Assembly (NCBI GenBank): GCA_016932555.1
Contig: JAFGCQ010000030.1
Span: forward strand, 1 to 32,142
Source: Candidatus Zambryskiibacteriota bacterium
Lineage (GTDB): Bacteria; Patescibacteriota; Minisyncoccia; Phycocordibacterales; WO2-35-19
Reading direction: 5' to 3'
Length of the DNA: 32,142 bases
This document shows positions 24,814 to 32,142 of the stretch, piece after piece. Made by a program: the position numbers and the translations under genes. The notes under the pieces are model-generated. The model ran no database searches, was not told the DNA's origin, and saw only the letters and a program-made list of their open reading frames with translations. Numbering within the stretch: position 1 is the stretch's first letter; every line of letters starts with the position of its first letter.

Positions 24814-25911
24814 TTAAAACAATCTCAAAATGTCACGATAAGTAACAATAAGCATAAGTCCTATAAGAATAAAAAAACCAACCGTGTTGACATTGCTGGC
24901 CACCATGGGGTTAATCGGCCTCTTGATAATACCTTCGATAGCTACAAATAAAATTCTGCCCCCATCAAGTGCTGGGATTGGTAAAAGATTTAAAATAGCC
25001 AAGTTAATAGAAATCAGAGCAGTAAAAGAGATGAGATAGGCAAATCCTAATTTTGAAGCATCACCTACTAAACCAGCAATACCAACTGGACCGGCAATAT
25101 TAGAAACATCAGCCTGGCCTTTAAAAACGTCATAAATTAGATTAGAAATTCCTACTACCATTACTTGAGTAAGATCTATAGTGGCTCGGCCGCCTTCGTA
25201 AATCGCTTTATGTAGCGGTAAGGTTAAAGTACCGACCATATTCATATTAATACCGATAATTTTGCGACCGGTTTCTATTTCCGCATTTGGTAAAATATCA
25301 AAATTTAAAATTTTCCCACCCCTATCTACCTCAATAGAAATTTTATTTTGAGATTGATTTATAAATTGAGAGACTTTTTCAGCATTAATATCTTGCAAAA
25401 ATTCATTTTCAGAAGAAAGCATTTTTATTTTATCCCCAGATTTCAGACCCGCTTCTTTAGCTGGTGAATCATCTAAAACATTAATAATAGTTAAGCTTGA
25501 ATTTTTAACTTCGTTACCATAAATGCTATCAATGGAAGTCGGTAAGCCAATCATAAAGCCCACGCTAAACAAAAACCAAGCAAAAAGTATATTAAAAATT
25601 ACACCAGCCGCTAATATTGCTGCCTGCCATTTTTTGGATACATTAGTGAATTTTTTTCCAATCCCTGTTTCTTTTCTATCATCGTCTTTTTCTTCATAGT
25701 TTTCTCCCCAAATTTTGACAAAACCACCAAATGGAATCCAGTTTAAAGTAAAGAGGGTTCCCCATTTTTTACCGATTTTAACTGCTCTGGGTGGATAACC
25801 TAGTCCAAATTCATCAACCCTAACGCCAGCTTTTTTAGCAGCCAAAAAATGCCCGAGTTCATGGACAAAAACAAGAATTCCTAAAACAATTACAAAAATT
25901 ATTACCGCCAT
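24814..25911 (-). CDS. rseP: RseP/site-2 protease family M50 membrane metalloprotease
   Basis: FVHELGHFLAAKKAGVRVDEFGLGYPPRAVKI, PDZ segment, NLLPIPALDGGRILF. Confidence 0.93.
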   Translation of the reverse strand: MAVIIFVIVLGILVFVHELGHFLAAKKAGVRVDEFGLGYPPRAVKIGKKWGTLFTLNWIPFGGFVKIWGENYEEKDDDRKETGIGKKFTNVSKKWQAAILAAGVIFNILFAWFLFSVGFMIGLPTSIDSIYGNEVKNSSLTIINVLDDSPAKEAGLKSGDKIKMLSSENEFLQDINAEKVSQFINQSQNKISIEVDRGGKILNFDILPNAEIETGRKIIGINMNMVGTLTLPLHKAIYEGGRATIDLTQVMVVGISNLIYDVFKGQADVSNIAGPVGIAGLVGDASKLGFAYLISFTALISINLAILNLLPIPALDGGRILFVAIEGIIKRPINPMVASNVNTVGFFILIGLMLIVTYRDILRLF

Positions 25912-25913
25912 TA

Positions 25914-26462
25914 TTAAGATTTAATTTCAGTTTCTTTCTTGGCTGCTAATTCTTCAAGTTTTTTATTACTTGCATCAACAATTTTTTGCATTTCGTCTTT
26001 AAATCTAAATTTATCATCTTCGCTCATACCACCTTCTTTTTCTTTATCTTCAATAGTTTTCCAAGTTTTGTCTCGTAGATTACGCAGAGAAATTTTTCCT
26101 TCTTCAAGCTTATTTTTCACAATCTTTGTAAATTGATCTCTACGCTCACTAGTTAATTCAGGAAAAATAACTCTAAGACCTTTATCAAAAGGTGATACTG
26201 AAAGACCTAAATTAGAAGAAAGAATAGCTTTTTCAATATTTTTACCAATATTCATATCCCAAGGTTCAATTCTTACGCTTTTTATACTTTCAACGGTAAT
26301 ATTAGCTAATTCTCTTATGGACATTTTAGAACCATAAGCTTCTATTCGAATAAGATCAAGAATAGTAGCATTAGCCCTTCCAGTACGAATAACCGAAAGC
26401 TCTTTTGAGAACCATTCTTCTACCTCTTGAGATTTATTTTTTAATTCTGAAAAATCAAACAT
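25914..26462 (-). CDS. frr: ribosome recycling factor
   Basis: LSVIRTGRANATILDLIRIEAYGSKMSIRELANITVESIKSVRIEPWD; typical Frr. Confidence 0.95.
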   Translation of the reverse strand: MFDFSELKNKSQEVEEWFSKELSVIRTGRANATILDLIRIEAYGSKMSIRELANITVESIKSVRIEPWDMNIGKNIEKAILSSNLGLSVSPFDKGLRVIFPELTSERRDQFTKIVKNKLEEGKISLRNLRDKTWKTIEDKEKEGGMSEDDKFRFKDEMQKIVDASNKKLEELAAKKETEIKS

Positions 26463-26477
26463 GTTTATTTTTAGTTA

Positions 26478-27131
26478 TTATAGCATACAAGATAGCCACT
26501 CTAAAATAATTTTAGGGGAAGACCCTTTACTGGAAACCAATATTTTAGCTTTTGAAATATATTCAAAACTTTTAGGGTTTAATTTATCATTACGATAAGC
26601 GTATCTCTCTAGATTTTTAATTAAATTTTTCATAGCATTTTTATCTTTCTTTTTAGTAAGGAAATTAATTATGGAAAATCTCTCATTAATATTTGATTGT
26701 AAAAACTCTGCGGCATAATTATCATCTAGTTCTTTTTCTATTTCAACATTTAAAATTCTAACTCTAGACATAAAAGTCGGTAGGAGTCCACCTAAATTTT
26801 CAATATTGATAAAAATATAAGTGCCAAATGGCGGTTCTTCTAAAACTTTTAATAATGCGTTTTGAGCTTCATGAGTTATTGATTTTGTAATGATAAAAGA
26901 AACTTTGATATCTTTTATTAAAGGTTTGCCTATGATCCATTTTTCAAAATTTCTAGCATCATCAATACCAAAAAATTGATTTTCAAAAAGTAAAAAATCC
27001 GGATTGGCCTGTACTTTAAAATTTAGATGAGTTTTTAGAATAGTAAATATATGTTGCCGACAATCTCCGCCGACAACAATATTAGCGTGATGTATTTTTT
27101 TTATTTTAATATTCGTATCATTAGATTTCAT
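26478..27131 (-). CDS. DNA polymerase III delta'-like subunit
   Basis: FIITKSITHEAQNALLKVLEEPPFGTYIFINIENLGGLLPTFMSRVRI (SRC/clamp-loader-type motif); no N-terminal Walker A seen. Confidence 0.7.
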   Translation of the reverse strand: MKSNDTNIKIKKIHHANIVVGGDCRQHIFTILKTHLNFKVQANPDFLLFENQFFGIDDARNFEKWIIGKPLIKDIKVSFIITKSITHEAQNALLKVLEEPPFGTYIFINIENLGGLLPTFMSRVRILNVEIEKELDDNYAAEFLQSNINERFSIINFLTKKKDKNAMKNLIKNLERYAYRNDKLNPKSFEYISKAKILVSSKGSSPKIILEWLSCML

Positions 27132-27148
27132 TCGTTGATATTCATATA

Positions 27149-28165
27149 TTATCTTTTAGTAATTATCATGCGTTTATAAGCAGTTAAATGATCAAGAGCA
27201 ATACCCGTACCTCTAGCCACGCAATAAAGTGGTTCTTTGGCTAAAGTGGTTTTAACTCCAACTCTTCTAAAAATAAGTTCTGTCAAATTTTGCAAAGATG
27301 AGGTACCGCCAGTCATAATTATACCTTGATCTATAATATCGGCGGCCAATTCAGGTGGGGTCTCTTGTAAGACATCTTTAATAGTTTTTATAATTTCCCG
27401 TAATTCCTTAGAAATAGCTTTAACAATTTCATTGGTTTTAACTTCTACCGATCTCGGCAAACCAGACATAAGGTCACGGCCTTTAATAACCATTGATTGT
27501 TCCTTATCTACTGGCAGAGCTGAACCGATTTTTATTTTTGTATTTTCAGCCATTTTTTCACCAATAGCTAAATTGAAGGTTTTTTTAATATAATCTGCAA
27601 TACTATCATCTATTTTATTACCAGCGCATTTCAGTGATTTAGAAGAGACAATGCCGCCTAAAGAAATAACGGCCACATCTGTCGTGCCACCACCAATATC
27701 AGCAATCATATGACCCCTAGCCTCATAAATAGGTATACCAGCACCAATCGCTGCTAAAATAGGCTCTTTTATGACATAAGCATTTTTGGCACCTGCTTTT
27801 ATAGCTGCTTCTATGACTGCCCTTCTTTCAGTTGAAGTTACGCCCGCTGGCACAGAAATCAAAACTTCTGGCTTTACAAAACTCCAACCCCCCATGGCTT
27901 TTTTTATATAGTAAGAAAGCATGGCCTCAGTTACTTTATAGTCGGCTATAACTCCATCTTTCATTGGTTTATAAGCCACAATAGCATCTGGAGTACGACC
28001 AATCATGGTTTTAGCTTCGTTACCTACCGCCAAAATTTTGTTATTTTCCAAAAGAATTGCCACTACCGAAGGTTCGTTCAAAACCACTCCCTTGCCAGGC
28101 ACAAAAACCAAAGTATTAGCTGTACCCAGATCAATGCCCAGTTTTTTAGATAAAAACGCCATCAT
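27149..28165 (-). CDS. mreB: second MreB paralogue
   Basis: KLGIDLGTANTLVFVPGKGVVLNEPSVVAIL, MIADIGGGTTDVAVISLGGIVSSKSLKCAG, IMTGGTSSLQNL. Confidence 0.93.
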   Translation of the reverse strand: MMAFLSKKLGIDLGTANTLVFVPGKGVVLNEPSVVAILLENNKILAVGNEAKTMIGRTPDAIVAYKPMKDGVIADYKVTEAMLSYYIKKAMGGWSFVKPEVLISVPAGVTSTERRAVIEAAIKAGAKNAYVIKEPILAAIGAGIPIYEARGHMIADIGGGTTDVAVISLGGIVSSKSLKCAGNKIDDSIADYIKKTFNLAIGEKMAENTKIKIGSALPVDKEQSMVIKGRDLMSGLPRSVEVKTNEIVKAISKELREIIKTIKDVLQETPPELAADIIDQGIIMTGGTSSLQNLTELIFRRVGVKTTLAKEPLYCVARGTGIALDHLTAYKRMIITKR

Positions 28166-28241
28166 TTTTGAATAATATACTGCTTGTCGCTTTCTTTCAA
28201 CTTGACTTGAAAAATTAGAGGTTTTAGCCTTAACTTAATAT

Positions 28242-30167
28242 ATGTTTAAAATTGATTGCTTACCATTTTCAAAAGGTTTGACTAAAGAATCTCTATCTTA
28301 CTTTAGCGCTAAAAATTTGAGGCCTGGTACCTTGGTGAAAGTAAAACTCCGAACAAGAAATGTGCCGGCCATAGTTCTCAAAAGCACAAGTGTATTAGAA
28401 GCTAAAACAGAAATAAAATCAGCCAATTTTAGACTTAAGAAAGTTTCAGCTGGTAATGTAGTAGTCAAGCCTTTTTTACAAGAAGAGTTTTTTGAAGCTG
28501 TAGAAGAGTGCGCTAAATATTTTGCAAGTAATCCCGGTAATATTTTTTCTCATCTTATTCCCGCTTTTGTTTTGGAAAATCCAAGTATACTTTCAATATT
28601 AAAAACAAACAAAATTCAAAAATCTAAAAATAATATCAAAAAAAATATTTCTATCCTACAGTCACCAGATGAGGAGCGTTTTATACATTATCGCTCTCTT
28701 ATTAGAGAAGAATTCGCCAGAAAAAAATCGATATTTCTCTGCTTACCACAAAACGAAGACATAAAATATGCAAAGGAAAAATTGGAAAAAGGTATTGAAT
28801 CCTATGTCTGCCTCTTACATAATGATATGGAAAAGAAGAAATTAAAGGAGGAGTGGAAAAAAGCTTATACTACTTCCCACCCAGTTCTTATAATTGCTAC
28901 TGCTAGATGGTTGTTTTTGCCGCGTGAAGATATTGGTACTATCGTGATAGATAAAGAAAATCGTAATGGCTGGAAAACTTTATCAAGGCCTTTTATTGAT
29001 TTACGCACTTTTGCCGAAATTTTAGCCAAGCAGAGAGGTATCCACTTAGTTTTGGGTGACACATTTTTGCGGACCGAAACTTTGTATCGCTATAAACAGG
29101 GCGAGCTTTATGAATTTGAAAATGTAAAATGGCGATTAATGCCGGAATTTAAAATTACTATAGCTGATATGAGAGAAGTTACAAAAAAAGAAAGGGAATT
29201 TAAAATTCTTTCCCCAGAAATTCGAGAGTTTATAAAAGAAATCGCTGATAGAGGTTCACATATGTTTATTTTTGCCGCTAGAAAAGGCCTCTCTTCAGTT
29301 ATTATTTGTAGAGATTGTGGCGAACAAGTTAGATGTTCCAATTGTTCTTCACCAGTAATTTTGTATCGCGCTAAAGCTTCTTCCGGTCAAAGCACTGAAA
29401 CCGGAGGTATTTTTAAATGTCATCAATGTGGTGAAGTTAGAGATGCGGCAGAAGTTTGTCAAAATTGTCAAAGCTGGAAATTGGAAGCTTATGGAGTGGG
29501 TATTGATATGGTCTCAGAGGAAATTAAAAAAGAAATTTCTGGAGTGAGTCTTTTTGAAATCCATAAAGATATTACCCCGACTAGTATTAAAGCTTCTGAT
29601 ACAGCTCAAAAATTTTATGATACTAAAAGTTCTTTGCTTCTAGGTACTGAAATGGCCTTTCCATATCTTCGTAAAAAAGTTTCTTATTCAGCTATTGTCT
29701 CTTTTGATTCCCTTTTTTCTATCCCTGACTTCCGCATCAAAGAAAAAATATTCGGCATTATTTTACAAACTAGAGATATGGCTAGAGAAAAATTCTTGAT
29801 TCAGAGCCGTAATCCAGAAGATCCTGTAGTAAAATTTGCAGTAAGTGGTAACTTGCTAGAATTTTATAAAAAAGAAATAGAAGATCGTAGACTGCTAAAT
29901 TATCCACCTTTTGGTATTTTTATAAAAATTACTGTGCGCGGCACCAAAGGCTTTGTTTCCAGAGAAGCTGAAAGGCTGCAAAAAGCTCTAAAAAATTTTG
30001 AGTCCACTATCTTTAATTCTATTCAAGAAAAAAAAGGTGGCCAAGCTGCTATAAATGCTGTTATTAAATTGAAAAGAGAAAATTGGCCCGATCAAAATCT
30101 TATCAAGATTCTTAAATTCCTCCCGCCTCATTTTGAAATCAAAATCGACCCCGATAGTCTCTTATAA
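28242..30167 (+). CDS. priA: PriA-like primosomal protein N' (apparently ATPase-degenerate)
   Basis: Eight-Cys zinc region CRDCGEQVRCSNC...FKCHQCG...CQNC; C-terminal LLNYPPFGIFIKITVRG; no GxxGxGKT found. Confidence 0.8.
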   Translation: MFKIDCLPFSKGLTKESLSYFSAKNLRPGTLVKVKLRTRNVPAIVLKSTSVLEAKTEIKSANFRLKKVSAGNVVVKPFLQEEFFEAVEECAKYFASNPGNIFSHLIPAFVLENPSILSILKTNKIQKSKNNIKKNISILQSPDEERFIHYRSLIREEFARKKSIFLCLPQNEDIKYAKEKLEKGIESYVCLLHNDMEKKKLKEEWKKAYTTSHPVLIIATARWLFLPREDIGTIVIDKENRNGWKTLSRPFIDLRTFAEILAKQRGIHLVLGDTFLRTETLYRYKQGELYEFENVKWRLMPEFKITIADMREVTKKEREFKILSPEIREFIKEIADRGSHMFIFAARKGLSSVIICRDCGEQVRCSNCSSPVILYRAKASSGQSTETGGIFKCHQCGEVRDAAEVCQNCQSWKLEAYGVGIDMVSEEIKKEISGVSLFEIHKDITPTSIKASDTAQKFYDTKSSLLLGTEMAFPYLRKKVSYSAIVSFDSLFSIPDFRIKEKIFGIILQTRDMAREKFLIQSRNPEDPVVKFAVSGNLLEFYKKEIEDRRLLNYPPFGIFIKITVRGTKGFVSREAERLQKALKNFESTIFNSIQEKKGGQAAINAVIKLKRENWPDQNLIKILKFLPPHFEIKIDPDSLL

Positions 30168-30213
30168 AATTACACCACATCAAAAAAGCCAAAGGGCATC
30201 TTTGACATCTTAT
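30166..30213. repeat. dispersed repeat copy 2
   Basis: AAAATTACACCACATCAAAAAAGCCAAAGGGCATCTTTGACATCTTA; matches 11788-11833. Confidence 0.65.
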
Positions 30214-30237
30214 AAATTATGCTAATATTAAAATACA

Positions 30238-30804
30238 ATGGGAAATGAAATTGTACAAAAAGATGATAAGTCTTTACGACAAAAATCGAAGGAGATACCG
30301 ATTGAAGATATAAAAAGCCGCCGAATTGAGACTATTATCAATAGGATGAAAAGAGCTGTAGAAAGCCAAGATGATGGTGTAGCTTTGGCGGCACCACAAA
30401 TTGGTGAGAATTTACGAATTTTTGTCATTTCGCATCGCCTCTTTGAATTTATGGAGGAAGAAAAATTGAGAAGTAAAGATACAACTGACAGGGAAAAATT
30501 GGATGCCTTTGAAAAAAGCCAAAAAGAATTTAAAGATATGGTTTTCATAAACCCGGAAATTATTAAGACTTCTAAAGAACAACAAGAATTAGAAGAAGGC
30601 TGTCTTTCAGTACGTTGGCTTTACGGCAAGGTTAAAAGAGCCAAAAAAGCAACCATCAGGGCTTATGATGAAAATGGCAAGCTCTTTACTATGGGTGGTG
30701 TGGGTCTTCTTGCTCAGGCTTTTCAGCATGAAGTTGATCATTTAAACGGGGTGCTTTTTACTGATAAAGCTAAAAGTCTGGAGGAATTACCTCCTCAAAT
30801 TTAA
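30238..30804 (+). CDS. def: peptide deformylase
   Basis: DDGVALAAPQIGENLRIFV, LEEGCLSVRW, QHEVDHLNGVLF. Confidence 0.95.
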   Translation: MGNEIVQKDDKSLRQKSKEIPIEDIKSRRIETIINRMKRAVESQDDGVALAAPQIGENLRIFVISHRLFEFMEEEKLRSKDTTDREKLDAFEKSQKEFKDMVFINPEIIKTSKEQQELEEGCLSVRWLYGKVKRAKKATIRAYDENGKLFTMGGVGLLAQAFQHEVDHLNGVLFTDKAKSLEELPPQI

Positions 30805-30809
30805 TTTCC

Positions 30810-31673
30810 ATGAAATTCGTATTTTTTGGATCATCAGATTTTAGTGTCTACGTTTTAAATGAGCTTAAATCTCATAATATTATTCCTGATTTAATAATTA
30901 CTACTCCTGACAAACCTAAAGGTCGTAAGCTTATTTTGACTCCAACTTCGGTAAAAATCTGGGCTGGACAAAATAATATAGAAGTTATTTCTCCAAATTC
31001 CCTCAAAAACAATCCCAGTCTTGTCTCTAAGCTTAAAGCTTTAAGTCCTAAGCTTTTTCTTGTTGCTTCTTACGGTAATATAATTCCTAAAGAAATTTTT
31101 GAAATACCAGGAAAAAAGACTCTGAATATTCATCCTTCACTTCTGCCTAAATACCGCGGTGCCTCACCTCTTCAAAGTCAAATTTTAAACAATGAAAAAG
31201 AAGTTGGAGTAACAATAATACAAATTAATCAAGAAATGGATGCGGGACCAATAGTTGCAAAGCGACAACTTTCAACTTTCAACTTTCAACTTTCAATTCC
31301 AGGTAGAAAAGAATTAGAAAAGAAATTAGCGATTGAAGGTGCACAGCTCTTTGCTCATATTTTACCAGAATGGCTTAAAGGTACAATCAATCCAATAATG
31401 CAAAACGAAAAAGACGCAACTTATTGCCAAAAAATTGAAAAAAGGGACGGCGAACTTCAGATTGATCTAGAAAATTTATCAAAAAATGCGCAAGAAAATT
31501 TTCTTAAAATAAAAGCTTTTGAAGATTGGCCAGGAACTTATTTTTTCTCAAAAAATAAAAGAATTATTATTACCAACGCCATCCTGGAAGATGATAAATT
31601 AAAAATTTTGAAAGTAAAACCGGAAGGTAAAAGTGAAATGACTTTTGAAGACTTTCTGCGAGGTATTAAATAA
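30810..31673 (+). CDS. fmt: methionyl-tRNA formyltransferase
   Basis: FFGSSDFSVYVLNEL, LNIHPSLLPKYRGASPLQSQILN, GVTIIQINQEMDAGPIVA. Confidence 0.95.
   Translation: MKFVFFGSSDFSVYVLNELKSHNIIPDLIITTPDKPKGRKLILTPTSVKIWAGQNNIEVISPNSLKNNPSLVSKLKALSPKLFLVASYGNIIPKEIFEIPGKKTLNIHPSLLPKYRGASPLQSQILNNEKEVGVTIIQINQEMDAGPIVAKRQLSTFNFQLSIPGRKELEKKLAIEGAQLFAHILPEWLKGTINPIMQNEKDATYCQKIEKRDGELQIDLENLSKNAQENFLKIKAFEDWPGTYFFSKNKRIIITNAILEDDKLKILKVKPEGKSEMTFEDFLRGIK
31267..31296 (+). repeat. 7-nt tandem repeat (AACTTTC)x4 + AA inside fmt
   Basis: AACTTTCAACTTTCAACTTTCAACTTTCAA read directly; encodes LSTFNFQLS. Confidence 0.95.
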
Positions 31674-31692
31674 CTCACCCTGGATGAGTTAT
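31670..31692. terminator. hairpin at convergent fmt/hpf stop codons
   Basis: ATAACTCA ccctgga TGAGTTAT overlapping both stop codons; no strong U tract. Confidence 0.4.
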
Positions 31693-32054
31693 CGCCTTCC
31701 AAACTTAATTAAATTTTTGATTTTAGCACCACCGCGGCGGATCAGATCTAGAGTTTTTTTCCTTTTGGATGTTAATTTGCGCACTATATCATCTTTAACT
31801 TTATCAATAGAAGCATAAAGATCTTCAGTTTCCGCACTGGTATAATATTCTTTACCTCTAGCTCGCAATTTGATTTCTGCTCTAAATATATCTCCAGATT
31901 TGTGATGCTGAGTGGTTTTACCAACTTCTACGTCAACTATCACATCTTCCATTTCATCGTAAAATTTTTCCAGCACTTCCAGTTTTTTTTCAATATAATC
32001 TAAAATGGCTGGGGTTAATGATATTTCCGTAGCTTTTGTATTTATTTTTATCAT
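31689..32054 (-). CDS. hpf: ribosome hibernation promoting factor (HPF/RaiA family)
   Basis: MIKINTKATEISLTPAILDYIEKKLEVLEKFYDEM...GDIFRAEIKLRARGKEYYTSAETEDLYASIDKVKDDI. Confidence 0.92.
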   Translation of the reverse strand: MIKINTKATEISLTPAILDYIEKKLEVLEKFYDEMEDVIVDVEVGKTTQHHKSGDIFRAEIKLRARGKEYYTSAETEDLYASIDKVKDDIVRKLTSKRKKTLDLIRRGGAKIKNLIKFGRR

Positions 32055-32056
32055 AG

Positions 32057-32142
32057 TTAATTAAATATATTAATTAAATAATTATTAATAGTGCGCTGGT
32101 CTAGATCATAAAAATATTGGTCATCCTCATTAAGTCGTTTGG
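32057..32142 (-). CDS. C-terminus of an unidentified protein (truncated by window edge)
   Basis: Minus frame KRLNEDDQYFYDLDQRTINNYLINIFN* open to the window end. Confidence 0.4.
   Translation of the reverse strand, partial: KRLNEDDQYFYDLDQRTINNYLINIFN

Overview
The window looks like an AT-rich chromosomal segment of a Patescibacteria/CPR (Parcubacteria-like) bacterium. The lineage is inferred from class I LysRS, compact genes and the gene repertoire; no search was run. Most genes are on the minus strand. They cover tRNA modification (truB, tgt), cell envelope and division (mraZ-rsmH-ftsL-like-ftsI, murF, mrdA/PBP2, mreD-mreC-mreB, a second mreB, rseP), translation (lysS class I, proS, frr, def, fmt, hpf), greA, a degenerate priA, a delta'-like polymerase subunit, an FKBP isomerase, a LOG-family protein and a large type IV secretion/DUF87-type ATPase. 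Two tRNAs are visible: Ala-GGC and Glu-CTC. Most notable observations: (1) a translationally coupled murL-murD2 pair, the alternative L-Glu-first route to D-Glu in peptidoglycan, beside tRNA-Glu in a segment that looks horizontally acquired; (2) a frameshifted wHTH + Cas2/PaaX-like gene bracketed by two copies of a 25-32 bp palindromic repeat centred on GACGGCCGTC; (3) an unidentified GC-rich structured RNA candidate on the minus strand (about 7494-7740) with its own promoter-like box and terminator; (4) a four-repeat, 10-bp-phased MraZ operator with adjacent DnaA-box-like sites; (5) an unusual tRNA-Ala with A18/G55 instead of G18/U55; (6) a 7-nt tandem repeat inside fmt. GC, homology and structure claims were made by eye and need computation.
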